Assembly: GCF_963855985.1 (NCBI RefSeq) | Contig: NC_087106.1 | Span: 7,113,001 to 7,177,000, forward strand | DNA length: 64,000 nt | Source: Ostrinia nubilalis | Taxonomy: Eukaryota; Arthropoda; Insecta; Lepidoptera; Crambidae | Reading direction: 5' to 3' | Shown: piece by piece, positions 23,880 to 35,290 of the stretch | How the letters are laid out: every line of letters starts with the position of its first letter | How positions within the stretch are numbered: the stretch's first letter is position 1 | Program-made: the position numbers and the translations under genes | The notes under the pieces: model-generated | Seen by the model: the letters and a program-made list of their open reading frames with translations, nothing else | Database searches by the model: none | Told to the model about the DNA's origin: nothing

Positions 23880-24000
23880 AAGCTTTTACACAAACGAGAA
23901 TCGAACCCCGCACTTTTTACTGGTGTCGGCATGATCTTATATTTATGACAATTGTAAGTACTGCGGTAATACGAGCACTGTGTAACCGTAAAATACATAC
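23880..24000 (-). mobile_element. tRNA-derived SINE remnant
   Basis: The minus strand reads GGGGTTCGATTCTCGTTTG, a good B box (23896-23909), preceded by AGTACTTACAATTGTCATAA and followed by GTGTAAAAGC. An intact cloverleaf is not formed. It is consistent with the pol III head of a SINE. Confidence 0.5.
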
Positions 24001-24010
24001 CTAATACTAA

Positions 24011-24126
24011 GGCTGGGTTGCACCATCTTACTTTAACTTTGACAAACGTCAGAAATCTGTCAAACTCCATACAAAACGCCGGTTATCATTATAGTTACGG
24101 TCAAAGTTAGGTGTTACAACTCAACC
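24011..24126. mobile_element. Tourist-like MITE (GGCTGRGTTGCACCA family)
   Basis: The left end GGCTGGGTTGCACCATCTTA and the reversed right end GGTTGAGTTGTAACACCTAA lie inside exact TAA copies (24008-24010, 24127-24129). It is 116 bp, palindromic and non-coding. A better-preserved copy is at 36105-36210. Confidence 0.75.
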
Positions 24127-24129
24127 TAA

Positions 24130-25232
24130 GCCTTTGGATACATACCTTATAAGTTTAACTGAATTACTAATTAAAATTAATCAGTCCTACTAATGTCCTT
24201 AGGACTAAGATAAAAAACTATTATTTCTTCTAAGCACAATTTATGGTCATAATAACCCATCTGGCAGACGGTATAAACCGCCATTAGTGTCTGACAAGAT
24301 TAAATAAAAAAAGAATGTCATCCAAAAATTTAAGTGCTCAAACAATCGAGATTAATACTGCAACTCTTAAACAGGGAAACATTACTAAGCTATGGCTCTA
24401 TATATTTTCTCTCTTTTGCTATAGTTCCGTACCCTTGAACTACTGGACTGTAAAACATTATTTTATCCTAAAATGTGAAAAATATTTTAAATTATTTATA
24501 AAAGCAATGTTTTAAAAATATTTTATTATAAGATGATACGATAATATGGATCACAAGTTTTGACCCGAACACGTTTTAACTACAAAACATTCCGGACTCA
24601 TCACACAAAATCTCATAAATAACGTATAATCCTAACACCATTAAAACTAACTATCGAGACTGTAAAATGCCGTCTCTTGTACTACTTTGTCACAAAAGTA
24701 CAACAATAAACAAACCCCAATGATCATTGAGGACTTTGTGTTGAACTATAACGTGTGTAACTTATTAGAGGCAGTAATGGATAAGCAACAAAGTGAAGTT
24801 GTAGTGTAACGAGTCTTGACGCAAGCCATCATAATGCGAGGGCAGACAAAAGTACAGGCCGACTAATCCATGTATTGTTAACGGAAATCCAATTTAAAAT
24901 TCCATGGAGGAACCAGACAAAGCTTGATTGATTATGCCTCAAAATGCCTCTGAGGATAACGTGCGATTTAACGCAATGCCTTTGATACGGACTCGGGGTA
25001 TGTTTTAACGCGTTGTTAACTTGCATTGTGATTCGGTTCGCGATGATTCATCTGTGCGAGAATAACTTTGAACTTATCCAGTTATTGTTGTCCAATTAAT
25101 ACATTCATTTTGGAGTCATCATTGCGAAACAAATGTAAATCTATATTTATTTATAGCTGGCTCTGACAGAGAAAGTCTTATCTAGTACTATTCCGCAATC
25201 AAAATTCATTCCCTTTTACACGCTGTAATATT
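24130..25232. other. Non-coding stretch, nothing recognised
   Basis: AT-rich DNA with only short chance frames. 24830-25030 is more GC-balanced but shows no exon signals that I trust. Confidence 0.5.
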
Positions 25233-25330
25233 AATTACACATCCATGGTCTTGTGGTTAGACTTCTGTACAATTTTGTTCCGGAGACTCTGGGTCAGGTT
25301 CCCAAAAAGGCACCCCATTCTCACGTAATA
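25233..25330 (+). mobile_element. tRNA-like SINE remnant
   Basis: CCATGGTCTTGTGGTTAGAC resembles an A box with D-arm. About 40 bases on, CTCTGGGTCAGGTTCCCAAA is a weakened B box. The spacing fits a tRNA head but the arms do not pair fully. Confidence 0.4.
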
Positions 25331-26771
25331 CTTACAAAAAAGACGTATATTATTGTTAGTAAATAATATGTCTGAAAATCTCTATCTCAATCTTCAATTC
25401 ATTTATAAGTGTAAGTACCTACAAAATTGCTTAACCTCAATATTATCATTATAGGACTCCAAACCGTCCCTTGCGATAGCCACAAAAGTACAAAACGATC
25501 CGATTGTCCGCATTCGCGTTCGCGAACCGCACGACATTATAATGGACGATTTAGTATCTAATTATATCAGTAACGTCCCGTCGTTGTAACTCAAACTAAT
25601 AAATTGACCTCTCAAAGCCAATTACCCACCTTTCTCTTCACTCAATGAAGTATCTTTGTATTTCAGTTTCGATTCTGCTTCATCTTTTTGCTCAAACCCG
25701 TCTTCCGGTGGACAATTGCCAAGAACTGAAGTAAGGACATCTGCTATCCTATTCTCGCTGGTGTTGTTAGTATATTTGCATCTCTGTTTGGATAAGAGAA
25801 TTCCCTGAATGAAAGGTCCTTTTCTTCATGTTGCAATACCGGTGGATCTTCGGCCAACTAGTGAGTGAATGTAATTTTGTCAGCCTGTGGGTATGTGATA
25901 ATGAGGTATATCTCACAATGTTTGGCCGATGAGGTCAGCTGTTCAGAAGTCAGTTCAGTGATCTGTAATATAAAATGTTTTTCTCACATTTCTTGGCCTT
26001 GAAGTGCTGTGCTTCTCTTTTTTGAAAATTTCCAAAAGTTTTTAAGATATTTTGCAATCTCGTGGCGTAACTTACCACGTTAGAATGGACCAGGGACACA
26101 TAACGTCTCTCTCAGCAATAACATGACAATACTAGGATGTTCCTAGTATAGTGCCTGATACGTGCCTAAACGTGGCGTTGTCATATACAGGTTCTATAAC
26201 GGTGGTGCATTGAGTATGGAAGTAATTATTTGAATCCCAGTTGTCTTAAGTATTTAATTTAATACCTCTTAGTTATCTAAATTATTACAAAAGGACGGAA
26301 ATTCCAATACAATCATTGCACTTAATCTCTTTTGTCAGGACATAGGCTATAAATAGATAGATCGGGCAAAAATGTATGAAAATAACCAACTGCGCTTGAT
26401 CCTGGCAGATTTAAATGTAATAACTGACAACTTTGGTTTATTCCTATGAGCAGTTCTGAACGGTTCAGTATAACTAAAAAATAGAAACGAAGGATTAAAC
26501 GACTCTTCTGCTTCCTTTTGAATCCATCGAGGAAAAAGAAGGAAATACAGAATTTCACACGGTGTGAATGTGATAAAAATGTAAGTACCTACTTATAGAT
26601 TCCTCACCACTTTTTTAATTTGATGCTTGTTTTTTAAATGCAAATTCATTGCAAAAATGCCACTCATTCACGATCAGTACTAACAGTTGCTAACTCTGCA
26701 GCAGCGGATCAACTCACGCGCAGGATATTTCGGGATCACATCAATGGGAGCGAGATTCATTCAGATGCACT
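25331..26771. other. Non-coding stretch holding one possible exon
   Basis: Apart from the splice-bounded segment at 25667-25730, nothing coding is evident. The minus-strand frame 26322-26558 has no family character. Confidence 0.45.
25667..25730 (+). CDS. Possible 64-nt internal exon (unidentified)
   Basis: This segment is preceded by a pyrimidine-rich acceptor ending TTTGTATTTCAG (25655-25666) and followed by a consensus donor, GAA then GTAAGG (25731). Two of its three frames are open. Taking the first base as the end of a split codon gives FDSASSFCSNPSSGGQLPR then TE, ending exactly at a codon boundary. It is not part of any repeat I recognise. I cannot assign a protein. Splice-like pairs this close also occur by chance in introns, and no neighbouring exon was found, so this is only a candidate. 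Transcript data or conservation would decide. Confidence 0.22.
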
Positions 26772-27187
26772 GAGCCAAATCACATGATGCATTGCGGCGG
26801 AGGTGCGACGCCGGAGCGGTGTCGTTGCGTCGTCTTACATAGAAATATCTGTCGGCACACGAGCGGTGCGGCGCTGAGGTTTTCGGCTACTGGGACTGCG
26901 ATTAACTGGGACTGAAGCGGTCCCAGTCGCTGGATCCATAAAAATTAACATTTTTCTTTCAGCGACTAGGACCACTCACTCATAGATAACTTAAAAATAT
27001 ATTATTCAAGCCAAAATCGTTTCAGTACTAAAATTTATGAGTGGTCCCAGTCACCGGAAGAAAATTATTTATATACGGATCCGGCAAATGGGACCGCGGT
27101 CCTAGTTGATTACGGTCCCAGTCTCCGGAAACCTCCGGCGCTGCGGCTTTGCGGTGCGGCGCCGCAACGCATCGTGTGCTTTGGCTC
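26772..27187. mobile_element. GAGCCAAA MITE interrupted by another MITE
   Basis: The outer arms, GAGCCAAATCACATGATGCA and reversed GAGCCAAAGCACACGATGCG, match the 172-bp element at 12367 in opposite orientation. The shared interior includes GACGCCGGAGCGGTGTCG and CATAGAAATATCTGT. The copy is split between 26876 and 27136 by a 259-bp insertion. No clean 8-bp duplication surrounds the outer copy, so it is older than the one at 12367 or has lost its flanks. Confidence 0.8.
26877..27135. mobile_element. Nested MITE with AGGTTTYCGG termini
   Basis: The left end AGGTTTTCGGCTACTGGGAC and the reversed right end GAGGTTTCCGGAGACTGGGA are inverted repeats. The interior repeats GGTCCCAGTCGC, GCGACTAGGACC and GTGGTCCCAGTCACCGG. 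The 8 bases CGGCGCTG flank both sides (26869-26876, 27136-27143), and removing the insert with one flank reunites the host MITE. An 8-bp duplication again suggests a hAT-type mover. No coding sequence. Confidence 0.8.
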
Positions 27188-28077
27188 TCGTGCGCAGGCC
27201 CACACAATCGCCCCATTTGCAAATACAAAGACATTATCCGCGACTTATTTATATTTCCCGAGATAATTAAATCGAGGGACTATCTATTTGCGCATCCGTT
27301 GTTTGTTAAAATGAAGAGAAAGAGTTGCATGAATGGATGGTGGAATCGGATGGAGGACTTTTAGAATTATAGGGCTGCCACCTGAGGTTATTAAAAACGA
27401 ACGTCTAAAACAAAACTCATCAATGAGTATATTCGTTTTTGACTTCACTCATCCTGCCAAGATGCTTCAATATCAAGACAGTAAGTATTATAGTTGTAGT
27501 CAAAATAGATTTTCTAGTATTGCGATTCAAAAATGTAGGTATTAAATAAATATTTGTTCTGTACAAGTAAGTCACCATTCTTTGATCTACGATTCTTTGT
27601 CAACTAACTTTTAATGATTCCCGTAAACCTGTACATCTCTAATTAATTGTCTTTACCAACCGCAGACATAAACTTCGTCAACAAACGAACGACTCCACAA
27701 AACTTAAAGCGTGTTTAGGTTTACTATCCATTACTTGTCAGAGATATTTACCGCCGAACTGTGGCGAATGTTGGTTTCCCTTGTAATTCCTTATAAGTTG
27801 TGGCAATAGCTGTAAATTTGTTTCGGCACTTCTAATTGATTTTGTCTCTACGTTTTATTGTCAGAGATTTCTTTTATCACTTCTTTAGACCTAATGATTA
27901 GGTACCAAATCATGAGGTTTATTCTATACCTGGTAAGAAAGCAGTATCACTTTGTACGTACTTGCTACTTAGGTACTTCATTATCATCATCTTCGTCATG
28001 TCATCTTATTGTAGCCGAATGTAGTCTCTCATTATTTGAAGATTGATTTTGTGTGAAGTTGAATTTATTATGACGTC
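27188..28077. other. Non-coding stretch, nothing recognised
   Basis: AT-rich DNA. The short plus-strand frames at 27149-27545 and 27858-28046 are incidental. Confidence 0.5.
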
Positions 28078-28229
28078 ATCATCATCATTTCAGCCATAGG
28101 ACGTCCACTGCTGAACATAGGCCTCCCCCAATGCTTTCCATGTTGATCGATTGGTAGCGGCCTGCGTCCAGCGCTTCCCTGCTACTTTTATGATGTCATC
28201 GGTCCACCTTGTGGGTGGACGTTCCATTT
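28078..28229 (-). mobile_element. RTE-like LINE 3' end (ATG-tail group)
   Basis: The plus strand starts with the reversed tail TCATCATCATCATTTCAGCC, then GGACGTCCACTGCTGAACAT, and ends GTCCACCTTGTGGGTGGACG. It is 5'-truncated at about the same point as the copies at 13658 and 14834. Confidence 0.78.
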
Positions 28230-28530
28230 ATTATGATACGAAAAAGATTTATTTCACTTCAAAAGTTTTAACATGAAATCACCAATGCGAAATCTAATTC
28301 CTATAGTGGACAGTATAATTCCTCCCAACTAATGCAGGGCGGTCCACGATTGAACATGGCATGTAGTTCGGGCATACTCGTGTAGACTCGCGACCCCTCC
28401 AGTTTATAGCCGTCGTGCGCGCACGCAGTGTTTGCGTCGTCCGATAATATAATTGTCGACTTCGAAGGATATTTATCGATGTGATGGCTAAAAATATCAG
28501 CCAGTTCACACACAGCATTCGATCGTCTCA

Positions 28531-28661
28531 AGGTTCAGTCAAACCAACGCGATCACACGCGATCAGCCGACGTTAAGCGATGGCGATCAGACTTAAATTC
28601 ATTGATCGCCATCGCTGCACGCCGGCTGATCGCGTGTGATCGCGTTAGTTTGGCTGAACCT
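28531..28661. mobile_element. 131-bp palindromic MITE
   Basis: Left AGGTTCAGTCAAACCAACGC and reversed right AGGTTCAGCCAAACTAACGC continue in parallel through GATCACACGCGATCAGCC and a GCGATGGCGATCA inner arm. There is no coding content. It sits directly against the tail side of the RTE fragment at 28666. No perfect target duplication was found. Confidence 0.75.
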
Positions 28662-28665
28662 GTAG

Positions 28666-28851
28666 TCAAACAACGTCCACTGCTGGACAAAGACCTCCCT
28701 AAGGATTCCCTCAACGACGAGTCCTGCGCTGCTCGCATCCAGGTCACCAGGTGCTTCCAGTAACCTTCAACAAATTGCCGGTCTATCTAATGGGAGGCCT
28801 GCCCACACTACGTCTTCTGGCACGCAGTCGCCTCTCGAGAACTTTTCTGCA
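28666..28851 (-). mobile_element. RTE-like LINE 3' end (GAAC-tail group, tail lost)
   Basis: The plus strand reads AACGTCCACTGCTGGACAAA, GACCTCCCTAAGGATTCC, CTGCGCTGCTCGCATCCAGG, then GGGAGGCCTGCCCACACTAC and GTCGCCTCTCGAGAAC. This is the antisense of the RTE C-terminal coding block. The usual GTTC-type tail has been replaced by the adjoining MITE. Confidence 0.75.
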
Positions 28852-30072
28852 CCAAAGGTTTATGTGTGGGCACACATAAACCTTTGGTGTTTCGGCCTAC
28901 AGGATAGAATAATTACAATCGAAAGTATGATATTTTTTATTGTACGTTTACACCTTCACGTTTGTATAGGTATATGAGTCATGACAAAGTAAATCAAACC
29001 TTACACTTTCGTGGTCATAGTAATAAACTATGGACACTGAATAATAAAACGTATAAAAGGTTCTTCAGCTTCAACGATTGTACAAAACACCGTGCTTCAG
29101 TGCAATTTCTTACCCCATTTTTTTTTCTGTACATGCTTGTATCCACATAGGGGTGGCTTATCTTTATGAGATGTGCTTTCTAATATAAAATTAGGAAATA
29201 GGGATGTCCAGGTAATTATCTAATAACTACATGTTTTTGGCATTTATAGGTGGCGCGGGCAGTCGAGACGTTAACATCACCATTATTTAGACAAATATAT
29301 AGGTTCAGGTATTTGTAGATCGTAGTAAAATTCTATTGGATTATTTATTGACGTTTCTAGCTGTTAATATGAAATTGCTTCAACAATAAATATTATACTA
29401 CCTTCCTACTTACTGGAATTTTATTGTTTACGAGACTGGTTGTTTTTTTACTGATCGCCACCCGGGGTAAACTACTAGTTACTTATTTAGTTACACACTT
29501 AGGAGTCTTTAATCATGTGATAAAAACATAGCAAATCTTAAAGATAAATTCAAAACACCTAGCTTGTACATACATCGCTTTATCCAACCAAAAGAGCTAT
29601 TTGAAACACAAGCAAGCAAAGTTACGAGCAAGCGCCGTGTGGACAAGACTACACCGATTGAGTCGTTCGGCCCACAGCCATTGTTGCAAGTTTGCAACAT
29701 GGCCGCTAAAATGTGGGTTTGTATTAAATCTATTGGTGTATATTGAAATACGCGAATGTATTGTTTTCTTGTACAAGATTCTTAGAAGATCTCTGGTGAG
29801 AATGTTTACCTGAAGTTAAAATGTTTATTTTGCCATCATGAGGCAGGATTTGTGTCGAAAACTAAATAACTACATACGACTAGCTAGATTATTGTTTAAT
29901 TATATCGATGGCATTTTTTTTTATTTTACAGAAAAAAATACTTATAAACGAACATTATGGTGTCACGAATATTTGACTGCATACTTACCTTATTCAGTAT
30001 GTCCTCATAGAATCGATGGCCTTTGGAGCAGAGAAGTTCTCGAGTAGCGATAACGGACTGGAAAACGTGTTT
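28852..30072. other. Non-coding stretch, nothing recognised
   Basis: AT-rich. Overlapping short frames on both strands at 29509-29813 are chance. A small hairpin GTTGCAAGTTTGCAAC lies near 29684-29699. Confidence 0.45.
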
Positions 30073-30212
30073 AGGCAAGCCTTCTACTCGGTGGACTGAT
30101 GATCTAGTGAAGGTTGCGGGAAGCATTTGGATGCGTGTAGCGTAGTAAATCTTTGGGTAAGGCGTGGGCAGCAGTGGACGTCATTATTTTGGTTGAAAAG
30201 AATGAACGAACT
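30073..30212 (+). mobile_element. RTE-like LINE 3' end (GAAC-tail group, decayed)
   Basis: AAGCCTTCTACTCGGTGGAC, TGATGATCTAGTGAAGGTTG and GCAGCAGTGGACGTCATTAT follow the order of the copy at 9703, ending in TTGAAAAGAATGAACGAAC. An internal deletion removes the AQDRPLW-equivalent part. Confidence 0.7.
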
Positions 30213-30366
30213 CTGCGAAATATTGACTAAAACCATTGACCATTGTAACTTTGTCTAGGGTCTGTATATGCCGCAGTCAATATTCGACACTTCGGCAATT
30301 AATGTGACCGAATATTAACATCACTATTTATATTTACTAGATCTCAAATATTTTTTTCTTTTACAG

Positions 30367-30410
30367 GTAAGCAAACCTATCACCGTCACACTCGTGAGTC
30401 CGGCGATCCG
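30367..30410 (+). CDS. Possible 44-nt microexon (unidentified)
   Basis: A strong acceptor (TTTTTTTCTTTTACAG, ending 30366) and a consensus donor (CCG then GTAAGT, 30411) bracket 44 bases. All likely reading phases stay open; one gives VSKPITVTLVSPAIR and another GKQTYHRHTRESGDP. I recognise neither. An alternative is that its GGTAAGC and ATCACCGTC words belong to a diverged copy of the repeat seen at 355-470, read in the other direction. No adjoining exon is visible. Confidence 0.22.
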
Positions 30411-33018
30411 GTAAGTTTTGAATACCAATATATTTTCCTCACCCTCCATTGTGGGGGAGCAACAAGTGGACGACTTGTTACCCAAGCCTACTGTTTAGAT
30501 AGGGCTGCCACAAGTATGTTTAAATTCGATTTAAAACTTGTCGGTAAAAAGATAACAGCAGCGAGACAAATAGACCGATCGGTGGAGACAGCATTAGATG
30601 TGATATTAAGTACACGATGACAGACTTGTCAAAACTAAAATAAAAAAAAAATTGTGGCTAAACTTTTAAAACTAAAAAAAAAAACAAATAACGGACGTTG
30701 CTTGGTATAAATCCATATAAAACATCAAACAGAAAAATAACTTTTGTTCGTAATATTTATTTCATGTTTTACAAAAAAAAATAGGTACCATAGTTAATTA
30801 CTTTTAGTTGAATACAAAAGTTATAAAATAAATTAAAATAAACTATAAACATGCAATTAAATATTTAGCGTTATACTTAATTACTTTCATTTAAAAACTA
30901 TCTGCTATCAAGTAACTTAAAAGCTTTTAAAGACAAAAATTAAAGCAAAACTGAACTCTTTGCAAGTGCGAACCCTACGAACAATGCTACCCCAAATAAT
31001 AGGGGTGATGATCGCAAACATTTGTCACGGTGCAACAAGTTACGTGACGTGACCTCACGGCGGGAATAAATGGTTTTGGAGGCAGATAAAAGATGCACGC
31101 AACGTAGATGAAAGGTTCCGAGATTGTTTTTGGGAAATCACAGAAAAATGATAGTGCATAAAATTAATTACTACCTAGGTAACTTAGCTTTCTGATAGTG
31201 AGTCAAATCTATATTTGAAACAAAGCTCAAGAGTAAATACAGTCAATTTTAGATTCAAGATCCTAATACTCGTAATTGGTGTAAAATTCCAAATATGTAA
31301 ATAAAATATTCATGATCACAAATTAATTTTTGATAATTTCAAAGTGCGGGTCTAAAATCTAAATATCGTTTAATAGCACATTTTTTATTTAATTTAGTCC
31401 TGTCAACCCAATTAAGAAGGTTGGTAAATCAATAAATAAGTACCTAGTTGGTCAATAGAGTTGGCAAACAAGGGACGCAAGGGTAGTAAACCCTTACAAC
31501 TAATTCTATGGGTAAACATTTTGATAGCACATGAAAAAAACCTCTACAATGGTGTGCTACTAGACTGAAATAATTATTAATTACACTCATAAATAACCAA
31601 AAAGAGCATTCTAATAATCTCAAACACAAACAAAACAAAATCAACCGCCACCGGACGCGTCGCTTCAGGACATTTCGCGACGCGCATCCGGTCGCGCGCT
31701 GAAAAAATATTATCGTGCGCGCACGCAGCGTAATGAGCGCTGAGGGATGACGCTCCGGTTACGGACACAATCCCAGTCAGCCATGACAGCGGGATTTATT
31801 AATGTGAGTAATGGATTGTAATGAAGGATATTTTGTGGAAATGATGAAAAACGGTTTTAAATCTTTGGAGAAAGTATGAGGGTGTGATGAATGTATCGTC
31901 GATAATGATACGGATAGGGGCCATCTTCGTGAACATTAAAGTGATGCATTCCAAAGCAAATCAATATTGCAATCTGAGGCAGTCAAGCTGTAGATCCTGG
32001 CTACACAGGAGTTGCAGAGATGGGAACGAAAGGTACAGTCCCATAATCTGGGGCAGTCAAAAATCACATTCTTTTTTTATATTTTACTCAACAAGAACTA
32101 AAAAAATATTATCACTTTTTTGATGTGGTGAACAAATTGAAGTTAATCAACCATCCAGTGTTCATTAACAAACAGACTGAACGAACAGCCTGAAATTCTG
32201 AAATTCAATATCAAACCTCATTCATCCTTTGTTTAGACCGCGTATTAATATCCATATTCGCACAACAGATATAACAAATCCATAAACGATAAATCAGCGT
32301 CTGAACACGAACAGACGGTGCATTCCCATTCTAAATTTGCCCTTTCCCTCTCTAATGTCAATACATCGATCCATAGTATACTTTGCTATAGCCAGCAGTG
32401 TCCATTCTTAAGAGAGCAGGCTGAGAATAGATCACAATAATTCATAGCGTTATGCGTGTGCGAGCCCGATAATACTGTAGGGGGGATGGCTTGCATTGGC
32501 TTGTGTAGAAAGGTACACCAATACCTTTATCTTTTTGCGGGAGTGTAGACCAAATCCTCCTGTTGCTGGCAGTTTGGCCAGCAATCCTTTTTTTAATATT
32601 ATTTATGGTTTTTTACTTTTTTAAATATTGTTTTAGGTTTTAAAGTTGCTTTTTTACTGTCTCTTGTGCGGTCTACTTTTATGTCTTGAGCAAATATACT
32701 GTTTTAGCCCTTTTTGGAGTATTTCCTTGAATTGCTTCTTGCATATTAATCACCACCAGCAGGCCTATCTCTCAGCACTATACAGTCCACTCCATCACCT
32801 TTTAACACCTCCATTACCCTCTGGTGAGGAGATTGTGCTCCTGCAGTGGAGAATGAATGACCTGATGATGATAATGACCTTTTCAGTCATCTGTCTCCTA
32901 GTCGGAGGGAATATTGAATTTTGTATTTCTCTTATATTTTTCTGCTTAAATTCGTGGCGGATTTTAAACTATCTCCAAGGACTAATACAAGTTTCACTCA
33001 TAAGAAACTCATAAAACT
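30411..33018. other. Non-coding stretch with one GC-rich patch
   Basis: No gene is evident. 31630-31790 is GC- and CpG-rich (GCGACGCGCATCCGGTCGCG, TGCGCGCACGCAGCG) and could be regulatory. GATCCTGGCTACACAGGAGT at about 31995 recurs in diverged form near 33190, so an unnamed repeat is present. The 122-codon frame at 32646-33014 has no family character. Confidence 0.45.
32537..32880 (+). mobile_element. Second copy of CTGCAGTGGAGA tail repeat, possibly interrupted
   Basis: GGGAGTGTAGACCAAATC (about 32540) and GTGCTCCTGCAGTGGAGAAT then CTGATGATGATAATGA (about 32835-32877) are the same two blocks that lie only about 50 bases apart at 13836-13935. Here about 280 bases separate them, suggesting either a longer copy or an insertion between. 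Confidence 0.45.
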
Positions 33019-33155
33019 CATTTTATTTTTACAAGTAGGCTTTTAAAAGTGACTTTTACACGTCCCAGTATTAACCCTACCACTACTTCGGGACAATAAA
33101 ATGGACTAGTGCTGAGAAGAAGCAGCGCAAGAAACTCAGTCACTATTGTTAGCAG
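33019..33155 (-). mobile_element. Lepidopteran retroelement 3' repeat (GACTGAGTTTCTTGCGCTGC family)
   Basis: The minus strand carries the motif order GACTGAGTTTCTTGCGCTGC, TTCTTCTCAGCACTAG, CCCGAAGTAGTGGTAGGGTT, AATACTGGGACGTGTAAAAG and an AAATAAAATGAG tail. This is a widely repeated lepidopteran 3' end. A second copy in the same orientation is at 44368-44502. Confidence 0.65.
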
Positions 33156-34296
33156 TCACTGGTTGTGGGCATTTTTGGAGGCATAAAGAGATCCTGGCTA
33201 TTTAGGAATTGCAGTGGGAGGAAAGAAAAACTGGGATTAGTCTCTTTTGACGTGACGTGTCCTCACCAATTATAGTGTGGATCAGGTCACCACCCTGTAT
33301 GATGATCTACTCTATATTGGTGACGTGTATGATAATGATGATGAACAGTAGCTGAATATCTCATCAAAGTAAAATAAGTGACAATCACCCACCCCACTAT
33401 ACCCGCCTGAAACAAAGCGTATGACGTCGCGGCAATAATAAGCGGAAACGATGTCGGTGCGCACGCGCATGTTTTCGCGCGCATGTGACAGGTGACAGGT
33501 TAACTATAGACAACAGCGCGCGTCCCGCTAATAGCGCTGCCCACTTCATAAAGTTATGTCATAGATAACCCCGATCTATTATGATTACTTATGCTGAGAG
33601 ATGGCAGTGTTGTTGCGAGTACAATCGGTCTTCTTTTGTGCCAAACAAGGGTATAAATAACTTTTTTTTTTGGCCCAAGTGGAGTTTTAAAGGGTCTCAT
33701 AGAGTTTTGAACGGATAATATTGATATGCCGAAAAATGTATAAAAGAAAAATCGACTGGTAGGTTAAAATAATTGATTGGAAAAATGTTAAGCGTCGATT
33801 CGTTATTAAAGCGTGGGATACACTGAGTCTTGCTGGTAGCTAGCTGAATTTCTTCAAACTTAAAAATCTATCAGCAATTACTATAGTACATCTCTTGCGT
33901 AGCTGGTAATCTTGCCATAATTATTTTTTTAAATATTTGGTAGGTAGGTACAATTGATTTGTTTAAACTCTATCTTTTCTATTTTTATTTTCTACAATTT
34001 CATATTTGAGGTTTTCTTTCATCAACAACTGCACTGATGTCAGCTTCGGCACGGACACAAGAACATGTTGCGTATAATTCCAATAAGACACAAACGCAAC
34101 AACAACAAGAGAGCATTGTTGTCGCGTGTGCCGTTCCCGGAACACTTGCCCGGTATAGACGCGGATGTCAGAACACAATTCAGGGCTGCTGCAAGCCTCG
34201 TTATGAAACGAAGCTCAAGACTTGACTTAAACTTGGATTCTTGATACCTGTGATCAAATTAATTTCGATATTTAGGTACTATCGAACCTAAGTAAT
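33156..34296. other. Non-coding stretch, nothing recognised
   Basis: No gene. 33400-33560 is CpG-rich (GTGCGCACGCGCATG, CAGCGCGCGTCCCGC). The overlapping frames at 33963-34225 are incidental. Confidence 0.45.
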
Positions 34297-34402
34297 TTCA
34301 GCCAAATGACATGCACTGCTGGACAAAGGCCTCGCCAAAAATTTTCACAACGACTGGTCCTGCGCTGAACGTATCTATCCAGGTGCTCCCCGCGATATTT
34401 CC
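34297..34402 (-). mobile_element. RTE-like LINE 3' end, short and diverged
   Basis: The plus strand reads TTTCAGCCAAATGACATGCA, CTGCTGGACAAAGGCCTCGC and TATCCAGGTGCTCCCCGCGA, matching the tail-proximal ~105 bp of the copy at 45259. Confidence 0.65.
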
Positions 34403-35014
34403 CAGTTCGTTATTTTAGGTTTCAATAGGTAAATAAATTAGGCACTTTTTAGACGACTTATTACATTACTCGTACATGTCCATTATAGCTTTTCCCACTA
34501 CCACTTTATACCACATGTCGGCTAAAGTTTATGCTGAGAAGTGGCGGAAAAGACTCAATGATTTAGAAAAATACCTACGCTAGGGCTTTGTTACTATTTA
34601 TTGTTTAAGACTGTTATTGTACTAAGAAATGGTTCTTACTAACTGATGCTACGAAAAATGTCAAAGCAGTCCTATGTCTCGTAAACACCTAACAAGTAAA
34701 CATAAAAATTACTCGTATAGTCTGTATCTTTTACCGACTGCTAACCCTACCCCGATGTTACTCTGACATCATTTACAATGCAACTCAGGATCCATTAGTA
34801 TCTTATCTAGAACAATCCTCTTTGAAGTCCGACGGAGTAAGACGGATAGGCACTAACAATTACATTATAATTGATCTTACAGTTATTAGGTATTCAGGAC
34901 GTGAGTGAGGAGCAATTTTGAGCTGGAAGAATGGTCTAAGTAACTTTAGTTAATTTTACAATAGCATGGTATTAATGAGTTACTATGATGAAACATGACG
35001 TTATGTTTGACAGC
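34403..35014. other. Non-coding stretch, nothing recognised
   Basis: AT-rich sequence with no gene, RNA or repeat recognised. Confidence 0.5.
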
Positions 35015-35130
35015 TGATTTGCCGCAGTGCAGTGACTGAAGGTCGCGAGTTCGATTCCCAGCACAAACATTTTGTGAATGAAGATACCTAGATAGATACA
35101 TGACATACAGGTGGTATACCTTCTAACAAA
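35015..35130 (+). mobile_element. tRNA-derived SINE
   Basis: GGTCGCGAGTTCGATTCCCA at 35041 contains a near-perfect B box, preceded by CCGCAGTGCAGTGACTGA and followed by GCACAAACATTTTGTGAATG, a typical lepidopteran SINE body start. The tRNA head is incomplete. Confidence 0.55.
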
Positions 35131-35214
35131 GATTAAAATATTTTTGATCCTTAAACAGGACTAACAGTTTTTCGTAGGCAGTAAGCAGTAGGTACCTATC
35201 AGGTATTTTGACTC

Positions 35215-35290
35215 TCTTTATTAGCCAGATACTGGGTTCGATTCCAAAATAGAACACCTTTTAAATAGAAACTTTAAAAAAACCGTTTAC
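35215..35290 (+). mobile_element. tRNA-like SINE remnant
   Basis: ACTGGGTTCGATTCCAAAAT (35231-35250) is a good B box, followed by AGAACACCTTTTAAATAG. The A box side is not clear. Confidence 0.4.

Noticed and set aside
32646..33014. 122-codon plus-strand ORF starting with Leu/Cys-rich residues
   Set aside because: It spans parts of the repeat tail at 32835 and AT-rich DNA, with no domain and no splice signals.
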